Source: Aminipila terrae
GTDB lineage: Bacteria; Bacillota; Clostridia; Peptostreptococcales; Anaerovoracaceae
NCBI RefSeq assembly: GCF_010120715.1
Contig: NZ_CP047591.1
Span: forward strand, 682,001 to 746,000
Direction: 5' to 3'
Length of the DNA stretch: 64,000 bases
In this document: positions 36,456 through 49,152 of the stretch, piece by piece
Layout: each line of letters starts with the position of its first letter
Numbering within the stretch: the stretch's first letter is position 1
Translations under genes and position numbers: made by a program
The notes under the pieces: model-generated
What the model was told of the DNA's origin: nothing
What the model saw: the letters and a program-made list of their open reading frames with translations, nothing else
Database searches by the model: none

Positions 36456-36487
36456 TAATTAAGAGCCACCAATGTAGCTCTTAATTA
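36456..36487. repeat. Strong hairpin between the CotF-type gene and the ABC-F gene
   Basis: TAATTAAGAGC (36456-36466) and GCTCTTAATTA (36477-36487) pair perfectly around a 10-nt loop. No long T-tract follows on the minus strand, so it may be a weak terminator for the coat gene or a processing site. Confidence 0.6.
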
Positions 36488-36598
36488 TATTAAGTCATAT
36501 AAACATACTTTTATAGTATATCATCTCAAGCCTTAAATTTCAATACAAATATGAATTTTCCTGTCTTTTCTATGTTTTTGTATAGTTGACTAAATCTA

Positions 36599-37069
36599 CT
36601 AACTATACATTCCATTCTGCGACAAATAGTCATAAAGCTTCTTACCATGTTCCTGTTCTTCCTTTTGTATGTGGTTCAAGGTGTTTCTCACATTCTCATC
36701 TTTAAACTCAAATATACAGGTATTATAAGTGGATGATACATGTTTTTCTGTTCCCAGAGCATCGGTGCAAAGATATTCGTCATTCTTTCTTTGTTCCTGT
36801 CCAACTGATTGCTGAGCTGAATTTTGCTGTGATGCTGCCTGAAGGTTAGGCTTCTGACTTCCTCCCATATTTGTACTTGGAGCTGTGCCGTTTATCATCT
36901 GGGTAATTGTATCATAGTGATTCTGTTCAGTCTGCCCAATACTGGTGAATACGTTTTTCAGCTGGGGGTCACAAGCCTCTGACGCGTATTTATTATATTT
37001 GTCTATACAAAGTTTTTCCTCCGACTTTAAATCATTTAAAAGCATCGTTTCTTTTTCTGTTAAAATCAT
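36599..37069 (-). CDS. Spore coat protein, CotF/ferritin-like family
   Basis: A 156-residue protein made of two helical parts: 'LTEKETMLLNDLKSEEKLCIDKYNKYASEACDPQLKNVF' followed by 'TEQNHYDTITQMI', a Gln/Ser/Asn-rich linker (about 68-95), then 'DEYLCTDALGTEKHVSSTYNTC' and 'IQKEEQEHGKKLYDYL'. The paired E-x6-Y-x10 and E-Q-x-H patterns match the CotF coat family (ferritin-like helical). In spore formers these are coat-associated and of unknown chemistry. AGGAG-type ribosome binding site. spoVS lies upstream on the same strand but with its own terminator. Confidence 0.8.
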   Translation of the reverse strand: MILTEKETMLLNDLKSEEKLCIDKYNKYASEACDPQLKNVFTSIGQTEQNHYDTITQMINGTAPSTNMGGSQKPNLQAASQQNSAQQSVGQEQRKNDEYLCTDALGTEKHVSSTYNTCIFEFKDENVRNTLNHIQKEEQEHGKKLYDYLSQNGMYS

Positions 37070-37196
37070 TTTTAAACTCCTCTCTGAATCAATCTCACAT
37101 TTTAATATCCTTTATTGAGACCATTAATCTTCAAAAATAGTATGTCTCCGTTCAAGAAATATATTCTAAGTTTGTAAAGAAATATATAAAAGAAAA

Positions 37197-37223
37197 GCCA
37201 CAGGTATTTATTCTACCTGTGGC
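37197..37223 (-). terminator. Intrinsic terminator after spoVS
   Basis: GCCACAGGTA and TACCTGTGGC (10-bp perfect stem, 7-nt loop), followed on the minus strand by TTTTCTTTT. Confidence 0.9.
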
Positions 37224-37263
37224 TAACTTAAATCTTTATTTGTTTTTTATGTACCCTCCTATT

Positions 37264-37524
37264 TTAACGTGGCTCAATAATTAATTTAATTGCAGTCCTT
37301 TCTTCCCCCTCAATTTGTATATCTGTAAATGCTGGTACACAAACCAAGTCTACGCCTCCTGGTGCTACAAACCCTCTGGCAATTGCAACAGCCTTTATAG
37401 CCTGATTCAAAGCTCCAGCCCCTATGGCCTGTATCTCCGCATCTCCCTTTTCCCTTAATACACCTGCAAGTGCACCTGCTACAGAATTGGGATTTGATTT
37501 TGCTGACACTTTTAAAACTTCCAT
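37264..37524 (-). CDS. spoVS: Stage V sporulation protein S
   Basis: An 86-residue Alba-like protein, nearly invariant among spore formers. 'MEVLKVSAKSNPNSVAGALAGVLREKG' and 'IQAIGAGALNQAIKAVAIARGFVAPGGVDLVCVPAF' are diagnostic. In Bacillus, SpoVS affects septation and late sporulation; the mechanism is unclear. It has its own terminator. An AT-rich 340-bp region lies upstream and holds the candidate small RNA on the opposite strand. Confidence 0.97.
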   Translation of the reverse strand: MEVLKVSAKSNPNSVAGALAGVLREKGDAEIQAIGAGALNQAIKAVAIARGFVAPGGVDLVCVPAFTDIQIEGEERTAIKLIIEPR

Positions 37525-37674
37525 TACTCGTATCCTCCTAAATAATAATTTGTATTACCCCTTTGGTTTGGGCTAAGCTATTGTTTATGCTTTTATTATA
37601 TAGGTAATAAAACCCAATTTATATATAAAGTGAACGTCAAAATATATTTTTTTATAGTTTTTTGCGACGAAGTC
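37525..37674. other. AT-rich intergenic region upstream of spoVS
   Basis: Holds the spoVS ribosome binding site (GGAGG near 37530) and presumably its promoter. No ORF or repeat that I can support. Confidence 0.4.
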
Positions 37675-37703
37675 TTGCATATTACGACAAATTTAGGTAT
37701 AAT
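37675..37703 (+). promoter_or_regulatory. Strong vegetative promoter of a candidate small RNA
   Basis: TTGCAT (37675-37680), a 17-bp spacer, TATAAT (37698-37703). Transcription should start near 37710. Confidence 0.8.
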
Positions 37704-37709
37704 AACCTC

Positions 37710-37801
37710 GTGGTTATCCCCCTGATAACCTCATTAATCTCTAATCCCAATACCCCTTTTGAACAAAATAGACTGCACCCCTGCGGTCTATTTTGTTTTT
37801 T
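37710..37801 (+). ncRNA. Candidate C-rich regulatory small RNA (~90 nt)
   Basis: A free-standing promoter is followed about 55 bp later by a perfect-type intrinsic terminator: AAAATAGAC-T-GC, loop ACCCCT, GC-G-GTCTATTTT, then GTTTTTTG. The RNA between them starts with a small hairpin GGTTATC-CCCCT-GATAACC (37712-37730). An unpaired segment with TCCC and TACCCCTTTT follows, and a third C-run sits in the terminator loop. No ORF with a ribosome binding site is present. C-rich single-stranded tracts are how RsaE/RoxS-type RNAs of Gram-positives pair with Shine-Dalgarno sequences. Homology to those RNAs is not claimed. Alternative: an attenuator leader for the nuclease gene that starts 67 bp further on. 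Confidence 0.65.
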
Positions 37802-37867
37802 GTAAAAGAAAATAATATGAATTTATGATATAATAAGCCTTAAAGAATTAGCAAAAACAAACGCAGG

Positions 37868-38893
37868 ATGGTGATTACAACGTACATAATTGAGAATGAT
37901 TATATAGATAATAAGTATATGAAATATCAGTCACGTCTTTTAGATTTCTACATTGGTAATACAAAAAATAAAACAATAGGAGTCATGGACATTGAAACTA
38001 CAGGTTTGTCTCCTCAAAACAGCTATTTTATTCTGGGAGGACTCCTTATATATACAGAATCCGGTGTAGCTGTAAAACAATACTTTGCTGAATCTATAGA
38101 AGAAGAAAGAGAAACACTTATTGCCTTTCTTAAGGATTTAAGAACTTTAGATATTATGATCACGTATAATGGCAAACATTTTGATTTAAAGTTTTTAAAA
38201 TATAGAATGTGTGCATTAGGTGTCTGTGAGGACTATCAGTTCCCTTATAATTTAGATTTGTATCTTTTACTGAATGGGCATTCTCCTCTTCGGAAATTAC
38301 TTCCCAATCTAAAGCAGAAAACTGTTGAAACCTTCATGGGACTCTGGTCCTCCAGAAAGGATGAAATTTCGGGTGCTGAAAGTGTGGAAATGTACAGGCA
38401 GTTTTTGACCACGGGAAACAGTGAACTCCGCCGTTTGATTATGCTTCATAACAGTGATGATGTGCTCCAGCTTTCACAGCTTCTTCCGATCTTAGAGAAA
38501 TCGGACATACATAAAGCCTTTTTTTCATTAGGCTTTCCCATAAATAATTTACATATTTCAAAGATTTCTTTTGATTCTAAGGAACTCAAGATTTGCGGGC
38601 ATCAGAAAAATCCACTTTCTTATACAGCTTATGCCCTTGACCATTGTTCCTGTATTTTAGATTTTGACAGATATTCTGAAGAATTTTATATAAATCTGCC
38701 CATAATAAGAAAGTCTGGATTAGTAATTGTTGATACAAACGCCTTTGAAAAAGATTTTTCTGATTTACAGAAATACGATACCTTTAACAATGGTTTTGCT
38801 GTATTGAAACAAGGAAACTCCATAAATTATAGGGAGACTAATCACTTTGTGAAATTATTAATGGAACGAATCCTGGAGGTCATACCATTATGA
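37868..38893 (+). CDS. YprB-like ribonuclease H-like 3'-5' exonuclease domain protein
   Basis: A 341-residue protein with a DnaQ-like/RNase H-like exonuclease core. Exo I 'IGVMDIETTGLSP' (DxE, about residue 38), Exo II 'IMITYNGKHFDLKFLKYRMC' (about 98) and Exo III 'LIMLHNSDDVLQLSQLLPIL' with a catalytic Asp (about 196) are in the expected order. This matches the 'YprB ribonuclease H-like' family of Firmicutes. The substrate is unknown. It overlaps the following metallophosphoesterase by four bases (ATGA), so the two are translationally coupled and probably work together. Confidence 0.85.
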   Translation: MVITTYIIENDYIDNKYMKYQSRLLDFYIGNTKNKTIGVMDIETTGLSPQNSYFILGGLLIYTESGVAVKQYFAESIEEERETLIAFLKDLRTLDIMITYNGKHFDLKFLKYRMCALGVCEDYQFPYNLDLYLLLNGHSPLRKLLPNLKQKTVETFMGLWSSRKDEISGAESVEMYRQFLTTGNSELRRLIMLHNSDDVLQLSQLLPILEKSDIHKAFFSLGFPINNLHISKISFDSKELKICGHQKNPLSYTAYALDHCSCILDFDRYSEEFYINLPIIRKSGLVIVDTNAFEKDFSDLQKYDTFNNGFAVLKQGNSINYRETNHFVKLLMERILEVIPL

Positions 38894-39807
38894 AAACCAT
38901 TTCAAGGTTAAATGAAGTTTATAAAAATGCAAAAGAAATACCTTTCGATGATACATCCAAATTTGTATTTTTCAGTGATACTCACCGAGGGGACGACAGT
39001 ATTGCCGATGAATTTGGTAAAAACAAACATATTTTTTATCATGCACTGAATTATTACAACCAGAACGATTTTACATATGTAGAAGTCGGTGATGGGGATG
39101 AACTTTGGGAAAATTCAAACTTTGAGCATATAAGAAATAGTCACTTTTCCGTATTTAATAAGCTTAAAGAGTTTTATGATGCGGGCAGAATGTATATCAT
39201 TTTTGGCAATCACAACATGAATATGAAATCACCGGTCTGGGTGGAAAAAAATATGTATCAGGTTTATGATGAATACCTTGGTGAAAAAGTTGATCTATTT
39301 CCAGGGTTAAAAGTTTACGAAGCTTTCCGCTTTAAACATAAAAAAACACATCAGGAGCTTTTTGTTGTACACGGACATCAGGGAGATCTGATTAATGATC
39401 AGCTGGCTTTTATCTCACATTTCATTATCAGGTTCTTCTGGCATTTTATGCATTTAATCGGTGTAAAATATGCTGCCAGTCCTGCTAAAAGCAGGCGTAA
39501 AATGCATAAAGTCGAAAAAAATTACACCAAATGGAACTCCCAAAATGATACAATTATAATATGTGGACATACTCATCGGCCAAAATTTCCCGATCCAGGA
39601 GAACCGGCTTATTTTAATGTGGGCTGTGGTATGCACCCACGGGGTATTACCTGTCTTGAACTAATCTATGGTAAATTCATTTTGGTCACCTGGAGGGTAC
39701 ACTCTAAAAAAGATGGCACATTATTTATAAAGCGTACAGCTCTAAAAGGCCCTATACCTCTTAGAGCTTATGCAAAAGTAAAAACAACAGAAATAAAACA
39801 GGAGTAA
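38890..39807 (+). CDS. Calcineurin-like metallophosphoesterase
   Basis: A 305-residue phosphoesterase. The five metal motifs are visible: 'FFSDTHRGDD' (DxH), 'VEVGDGDELWE' (GDxxE), 'IIFGNHNM' (GNHN), 'FVVHGHQGD' and 'IICGHTHRPKF' (GHTH). The fold group includes LpxH-like UDP-diacylglucosamine hydrolases, but this monoderm would have no lipid A, so a nucleic-acid or phosphodiester substrate is more plausible. A hydrophobic segment (about 175-195) hints at membrane association. It sits between the YprB-like nuclease (overlap) and proA (5-bp gap). Confidence 0.87.
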   Translation: MKTISRLNEVYKNAKEIPFDDTSKFVFFSDTHRGDDSIADEFGKNKHIFYHALNYYNQNDFTYVEVGDGDELWENSNFEHIRNSHFSVFNKLKEFYDAGRMYIIFGNHNMNMKSPVWVEKNMYQVYDEYLGEKVDLFPGLKVYEAFRFKHKKTHQELFVVHGHQGDLINDQLAFISHFIIRFFWHFMHLIGVKYAASPAKSRRKMHKVEKNYTKWNSQNDTIIICGHTHRPKFPDPGEPAYFNVGCGMHPRGITCLELIYGKFILVTWRVHSKKDGTLFIKRTALKGPIPLRAYAKVKTTEIKQE

Positions 39808-39812
39808 TAATT

Positions 39813-41093
39813 ATGATTGATTATAATAAATTGGCTTACAGCGCTAAGACCGCCAGTTTTAAAATGGCTACACTGAATGAAGCTCTTCGGAATAATGCTT
39901 TAAAGGCTATTTCAAAAGCATTACAGGAAAATAAAGAGCTTATTTTTAAAGAAAATGCTGATGATATGACTAAAGCTATTTCAGACAATTTAGCACAGCC
40001 TATTATAAACAGATTAAAATTTGATGAACATAAGCTGCAGGATATTTTAAATGGCATCCATAGCCTTTTATCCCTTCCCGATCCACTCTTTAGAAAACTT
40101 CTTGTACGTGAACTGGATGAAGGCCTGACTTTAGAAAAGACCACCTGCCCCATTGGAGTTATAGGAGTCATATTTGAATCCCGGCCAGATGCACTTATTC
40201 AGATTTCCACATTATGCATTAAGAGCGGGAACTGTTCTATTTTAAAAGGTGGAAGTGAGGCAGCAAAAACAAATAAGGTATTATTTGAGATAATTAAATC
40301 AGCAGGGCTCTCAGCAGGGCTTCCTGACAATTTTATTACCTTGGTCGAAACCCGTGCAGGAATCGACGAACTAATCAAATGTCATGAGTCTATTGATCTA
40401 TTGATTCCCAGAGGGTCGAATGCGTTTGTTCAGCACATTATGGCTAACTCCAAAATTCCTGTTATGGGCCACGCTGACGGTATTTGCCACATTTTTGTGG
40501 ACAAAGATGCAGATATAAAAAAGGCTGTTAGAATTATTGCTGATGCCAAAACTCAATATGTGGCCGCCTGCAATACTGTAGAAACACTTTTAGTACATCA
40601 GGATATTGCTGAAGAATTTTTACCTGTTTTGCAGGACACCTTAAAATTAAAGCATGTTTTAATAAAGGGCTGTGATGATACCAGAAAAATCATTTCATGC
40701 GAACCTTCTACAGAGGAAGACTTTAAAACCGAATATCTGGATTATATACTCTGCATAAAGCTGGTAAGCCATATCGATGATGCAATAAAGCATATAAACA
40801 AATACGGTTCCCACCATACAGATTGTATCGTAACAGAAAATAAGGCATCTGTGGATCAGTTTATGAATTTTGTAGATTCCGCTGGTGTATATCAGAACTG
40901 CTCTACAAGGTTCGCAGATGGCTTCAGATATGGATTTGGAGCAGAAGTGGGTATAAGCACCAGTAAACTTCACGCCAGAGGGCCAGTTGGCCTTGATGGT
41001 CTGGTAACTTACAAATATAAACTCTTTGGTGATGGGCACATTGTTTCTGATTATGCAGAAGGGAAAAAAAGCTTTCACTTTAAGGACAAATAA
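39813..41093 (+). CDS. proA: Glutamate-5-semialdehyde dehydrogenase (gamma-glutamyl phosphate reductase)
   Basis: Second step of proline synthesis. The 426-residue protein has 'CPIGVIGVIFESRPDALIQISTLCIKSGNCSILKGGSEA', 'LLIPRGSNAFVQHIM', 'HADGICHIFVDKDAD', 'AACNTVETLLVH' (catalytic Cys, about residue 250) and 'RFADGFRYGFGAEVGISTSKLHARGPVGLDGL'. It is complete. It is separated from proB-proC by 11 kb and sits in an operon with two nuclease/phosphoesterase genes. Confidence 0.97.
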   Translation: MIDYNKLAYSAKTASFKMATLNEALRNNALKAISKALQENKELIFKENADDMTKAISDNLAQPIINRLKFDEHKLQDILNGIHSLLSLPDPLFRKLLVRELDEGLTLEKTTCPIGVIGVIFESRPDALIQISTLCIKSGNCSILKGGSEAAKTNKVLFEIIKSAGLSAGLPDNFITLVETRAGIDELIKCHESIDLLIPRGSNAFVQHIMANSKIPVMGHADGICHIFVDKDADIKKAVRIIADAKTQYVAACNTVETLLVHQDIAEEFLPVLQDTLKLKHVLIKGCDDTRKIISCEPSTEEDFKTEYLDYILCIKLVSHIDDAIKHINKYGSHHTDCIVTENKASVDQFMNFVDSAGVYQNCSTRFADGFRYGFGAEVGISTSKLHARGPVGLDGLVTYKYKLFGDGHIVSDYAEGKKSFHFKDK

Positions 41094-41147
41094 GTTAAAA
41101 TGACTATAATAGTTATAATTAAGTAAATTATGGAAATGGAGTAAGTT

Positions 41148-41273
41148 ATGAAAACAATTGCAAGAGTAAACCTTATGTTATCAATATTGAATGTATGCCT
41201 TGGCACTGCTATGATTGTGCTTTCTGCCATTACAGCAATTAAATTCTCAAAAAAGAAAATTGATCGGATTTAG
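41148..41273 (+). CDS. Small single-pass membrane protein (41 aa)
   Basis: An ORF starting ATG at 41148, with GGAG seven bases upstream, translating to MKTIARVNLMLSILNVCLGT... and ending ...AIKFSKKKIDRI. Residues about 8-31 form one hydrophobic helix and the C-terminus is basic (positive inside). It lies 54 bp after proA and 35 bp before the nitroreductase gene, same strand. I recognise no family. Good translation signals and the TM-plus-KKK layout support a real small protein, but it is not proven. Confidence 0.55.
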   Translation: MKTIARVNLMLSILNVCLGTAMIVLSAITAIKFSKKKIDRI

Positions 41274-41308
41274 CATTATTTTTATTATTTAAGGGTATGA
41301 GTGATTTT

Positions 41309-42034
41309 ATGGATTATAAACGCGCAATATCAGTACGGCACTCTTGTCGAAGCTATTTACCTGATACCATCGATTCCTCTATTGTTAAAAAGCTTCAAGC
41401 GTCAATTACTGATTATAATCTTTTGTCTGGATTAAATATTCAGCTGATTTTAAATAATGGAGATGCCTTTGGCAATTTCTCCAAAAGTTACGGTATGTTT
41501 TCCGGTGTTAACAATTATATAGCCATGATTGGCAGAGCTAATGGTATTCATGAAAAAGAAAAGATCGGATACTATGGGGAAAAATTAGTTCTCGAAGCAA
41601 CAGAATATGGTCTTGGTACCTGCTGGGTTGCAGGCACTTTTGATAAAACTGCCTGCAGTTGTATCTTAGGCCCCCGGGAAGAAATATATTGTGTTATTTC
41701 AATCGGATATCCCGCTGCCAAAAAAAGTTTCAAAGATAAACTTATAAACAGCGTAATGCATACAAAAAAGAAGCCTGTTGAAGACTTCTTTGATACCAGA
41801 GGCAATGTACCAGATTGGTTCCTGGAAGGAATAAAAGCTGTTCAATCAGCGCCTTCTGCCTTAAACAAGCAACCTGTCAAATTCGCATATACGGATGAAT
41901 CTTCTGATGCTCTTCCTTCGGTCCGGGCATGGATTACTTCTAACAGCAGCGGTGTTGAACAAATTGATTTAGGAATTGCCAAACTTCATTTTGAACTAGG
42001 TGCTTCAGATGTAGAATGGGAATGGGAAGATTAA
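41309..42034 (+). CDS. Nitroreductase family protein (TM1586-type)
   Basis: About 241 residues. 'MDYKRAISVRHSCRSYLPDTID' is the FMN-binding start of nitroreductases; 'YGEKLVLEATEYGLGTCWVAGTF' and 'CVISIGYP' are the second FMN contacts, and a second half repeats the fold ('IKAVQSAPSALNKQPVKFAY', 'IDLGIAKLHFELGA'). This single-chain duplicated architecture fits the TM1586 nitroreductase group. FMN- and NAD(P)H-dependent reduction is expected, substrate unknown. I prefer the start at 41309 because of GAG spacing and family N-termini; 41297 is also possible. Confidence 0.88.
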   Translation: MDYKRAISVRHSCRSYLPDTIDSSIVKKLQASITDYNLLSGLNIQLILNNGDAFGNFSKSYGMFSGVNNYIAMIGRANGIHEKEKIGYYGEKLVLEATEYGLGTCWVAGTFDKTACSCILGPREEIYCVISIGYPAAKKSFKDKLINSVMHTKKKPVEDFFDTRGNVPDWFLEGIKAVQSAPSALNKQPVKFAYTDESSDALPSVRAWITSNSSGVEQIDLGIAKLHFELGASDVEWEWED

Positions 42035-42853
42035 TTAATCCAATTCAACAGAATCTGATATGTAATATTTCCAGCCTTTTTTGGTGCAGTATTTTTGAAT
42101 TTGCTTTTCAAGTTTTTTATCACTTGTATATTCCAGTAAATAAATTGCTGCACCTGCTTGATTCATTTTATTTAAATAAGAAATAAAATATTCTTTCTCT
42201 TCATTGGAACTATATCCAAGTCGCTTTTTTTCAAAATCTATACTTGAAAATACGGTCTCCTGATTTATACCAGTTAGTATCTTGTTTAAGTTCTTATTTT
42301 CTCCATAATATTTACTAATAAAAGAATCTCCCCCATTTATAATTACGTCTAAACCACTATCCTTTAATTGGCTCAAAATATCCACCAGACCTTTATAGAT
42401 TTTATCTTGCTTATATAAATAATAAACATCACAATTATCAATAAAGAACCCATCCACTCCTTTTTCCTCATATTCATCTGCAAGCCCACAGATTAGCTTC
42501 TGCCACTGTTTCTGTGAAACATCAATCCATTGTTCCTCTTCCCAGTTTTTATATTTTCCAAGAGTGTATTTTGAATACTCCTTATAATACGGTCTGAAAT
42601 TCTCCAGTGATCCAATGTTTAAATAGGTATAGACTGTATGTCCAGCTTGTTTAAGCCGGTCAATATCTTCTTTGTTGAAATAAGCAGCATCTATTACAAC
42701 AGTCTTATAGTCTTTTAACTCTTCCATTTTCTGATTATCGACACTTAAAAAAACACCATATTCTTTTTGGTCATACTGGAGAAATCCATCATTTGCAGAA
42801 AAAAAGCACAATATGCATACTATTAATATTAATATAATTACGAAGTTTCTCAT
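42035..42853 (-). CDS. Endo-alpha-1,4-polygalactosaminidase-like (GH114/TM1410) exported protein
   Basis: A 272-residue protein with an N-terminal membrane anchor or signal (about 3-20). It then follows the GH114-type TIM barrel: 'YKTVVIDAAYFNKEDIDRLKQAGHTVYTYLNIGSLENFRPYY', 'WIDVSQKQWQKLICGLADEYEEKGVDGFFIDNCDVYYL' and 'LDVIINGGDSFISKYY'. The conserved Asp in 'GFFIDNCD' and the Gly-Gly-Asp loop are the expected acidic active-site positions. The family is thought to cleave galactosamine-containing exopolysaccharide; the substrate here is a guess. It converges on the nitroreductase gene with no gap. Confidence 0.8.
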   Translation of the reverse strand: MRNFVIILILIVCILCFFSANDGFLQYDQKEYGVFLSVDNQKMEELKDYKTVVIDAAYFNKEDIDRLKQAGHTVYTYLNIGSLENFRPYYKEYSKYTLGKYKNWEEEQWIDVSQKQWQKLICGLADEYEEKGVDGFFIDNCDVYYLYKQDKIYKGLVDILSQLKDSGLDVIINGGDSFISKYYGENKNLNKILTGINQETVFSSIDFEKKRLGYSSNEEKEYFISYLNKMNQAGAAIYLLEYTSDKKLEKQIQKYCTKKGWKYYISDSVELD

Positions 42854-42963
42854 GAATTAAATCCTTAATTACTATTTGGTAAAATTAGCCTATTTATTGT
42901 ATATTACCATAAATGGATTAATTTTTAAACAATTACAATTTTAAATTAATCTTTATTTGAACA

Positions 42964-42990
42964 TAAAAAAAGAAGCTACAAAGTAACTTC
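42964..42990 (-). terminator. Terminator of the rRNA operon
   Basis: On the minus strand GAAGTTAC-TTT-GTAGCTTC followed by T7. Two more perfect hairpins lie between it and 5S: AAGTCTG/CAGACTT (42996-43015 on plus) and CAACTGC/GCAGTTG (43033-43049). Confidence 0.88.
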
Positions 42991-43117
42991 TATATAAGTC
43001 TGCTTCGACAGACTTTAAGTTTAAGAGGATTACAACTGCTTTGCAGTTGCATAAGTTCAAGCCACGTTCTTAAAAATGAAAAAACAGTCCTTTTTTCAAG
43101 AACTGCTTTCACTTAAA

Positions 43118-43231
43118 CCGGCGACGTCCTACTTTCCCAGGCAGCTGCCCGCCAAGTATCATCGGCGCTAAGGAGCTTAACTACTGTGTTCGAGATGGGA
43201 ACAGGTGGAGCCTCCTCGCTATTGTCACCGG
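43118..43231 (-). rRNA. rrf: 5S ribosomal RNA
   Basis: The minus strand reads CCGGTGACAATAGCGAGGAG... with the conserved CACCTGTTCCCATCTCGAAC segment and ends GGACGTCGCCGG. The terminal stem is complementary. About 114 nt; ends placed by eye. It is the last gene of the operon. Confidence 0.95.
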
Positions 43232-43316
43232 ATTTTGTCTATTCTTTTTTTGAGAGTGTACTCTCAAAACTGGATAACATACTTTTCTATCAGTTTTATT
43301 CCTTCTTGAAACCATT

Positions 43317-46209
<2,893 letters not shown>

Positions 46210-46493
46210 TAAGCGTTTTGCTTATCTAGCGTTAGATAAGACTTATATTTTTTAGACTTACTTGTTAATTAACTCGTAATTCTCTGGTTTCTCGGTTGAA
46301 ATCGTAGTTATTTTACACCCGACATCATTCTTTTAGACATCTCTGTCCGAAAAGACTTTTGTCTTAGTTCTATAACTGTTTGTTATCTTTCGATAACCTC
46401 GATTTCGTTGTCATATTTGTGTTTTTTAACACTTTCTGATATTTTGCATATTATCCAGTTTTCAAAGTACATTTAGAACCCTTTTAAAAGTTC

Positions 46494-46570
<77 letters not shown>

Positions 46571-46601
46571 ATATAAACTCATAGTGCAAAAGTTATAGTC
46601 T

Positions 46602-48121
<1,520 letters not shown>

Positions 48122-48432
48122 TAAATGGTATTTAAATCAGATTTCTCTGAATCAAATCAAGTTTGAGCTTCTGCTCGGCTGAAACGCTTCGCGTTTCGCT
48201 TCTCTATTCTTTATGCAAAACATAAATCCTAGAATTATTGTTGTTTTTTAAGAAATTGTACGTTGACTTCCAAAACAAGTTTGGTTATCTTACCAATCGT
48301 TATGATTGTTTGTACTTAGTATCGAGAACAACTTAATGTCCTCTTGACTAATTCTTTTACACTATGAAGTTTTCAAGGTTCTTACGCTTCTGCAGTTTTC
48401 ACTGTCAGCGCCGTTCCGTAAGGAACTTTTAT
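48122..48432 (-). other. rRNA operon leader
   Basis: About 310 bp between the nearer rRNA promoter and 16S. It contains a strong GAAACGC/GCGTTTC hairpin (plus about 48181-48200), likely part of 16S leader processing. No ORF. Confidence 0.6.
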
Positions 48433-48461
48433 ATCATAATACTATTCCGCAAGTTTGTCAA
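48433..48461 (-). promoter_or_regulatory. rRNA operon promoter (proximal)
   Basis: Minus strand TTGACA, 17-bp spacer, TATGAT. Confidence 0.88.
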
Positions 48462-48617
48462 CATCTTTTTTCGTTTTTTTCAAGTTTATTCATTAATTCG
48501 ATTTTTACCATCAAAACAAAATATTGTTGATATTGTTGTCTGCTCGTAAGCAAAACTACAATATGTGGTACATTCTTTTTCAAGGATGTAACCCCTGCCT
48601 CACGGGACAGCTTATTT

Positions 48618-48646
48618 AGAATACCAAAATATCATTCACATGTCAA
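48618..48646 (-). promoter_or_regulatory. rRNA operon promoter (distal)
   Basis: Minus strand TTGACA, 17-bp spacer, TATTCT, 185 bp upstream of the proximal promoter. Tandem promoters are typical for rRNA operons. Confidence 0.8.
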
Positions 48647-48746
48647 CACTTTTTTTACCTTTTTTCAACATAATATTAAAATTTTATTTTATAATGTCCT
48701 TTTTAAAAAATGACTACCTATTTATATATATGTTTTTTTATCTAAC

Positions 48747-48777
48747 TAAAAAAGCGACCCCAGGGGGTCGCCTTTTT
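48747..48777. terminator. Terminator of the choline microcompartment operon
   Basis: GCGACCCC and GGGGTCGC with a tiny loop, flanked by A- and T-tracts on both sides. It ends the BMC operon 20 bp after its last gene and shields the rRNA promoters. Confidence 0.92.
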
Positions 48778-48795
48778 CTGTTTAACTACTTAAGT

Positions 48796-49080
48796 TTATT
48801 TTTCCTTTACACTTGGAAGAATAGTTTCAACTTCAGCATGTGGTCTTGGGATTACATGTACTGAAATTAATTCGCCAACTCTCTGAGCAGCTGCTGCACC
48901 TGCATCTGTAGCAGCCTTTACTGCTCCTACATCTCCTCTTACCATTACAGTTACCAGTCCGCCACCTACGAATTCTTTTCCGATTAATGTTACGTTTGCT
49001 GCCTTTACCATAGCATCTGCAGCTTCAATTGAACCAACTAAACCCTTTGTTTCGATCATACCTAATGCATCATATTTCAT
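48796..49080 (-). CDS. BMC-H hexameric shell protein
   Basis: A 94-residue single-BMC-domain protein: 'DALGMIETKGLVGSIEAADAMVKAANVTLIG', 'GLVTVMVRGDVGAVKAATDAGAAAAQRVGELISVHVIPRPH'. It tiles as hexamers into the facets of the microcompartment. The pore loop region is 'EFVGGGL'. It is the last gene of the locus and closely resembles the BMC domain of the 211-residue protein encoded at 51461-52096, so the two probably arose by duplication. Confidence 0.97.
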   Translation of the reverse strand: MKYDALGMIETKGLVGSIEAADAMVKAANVTLIGKEFVGGGLVTVMVRGDVGAVKAATDAGAAAAQRVGELISVHVIPRPHAEVETILPSVKEK

Positions 49081-49152
49081 TTTAAAATCCTCCTAAAATT
49101 AATATTAATTTTAATTTATTTTTGTATTTTATTCAATAACTATTTAACACTT

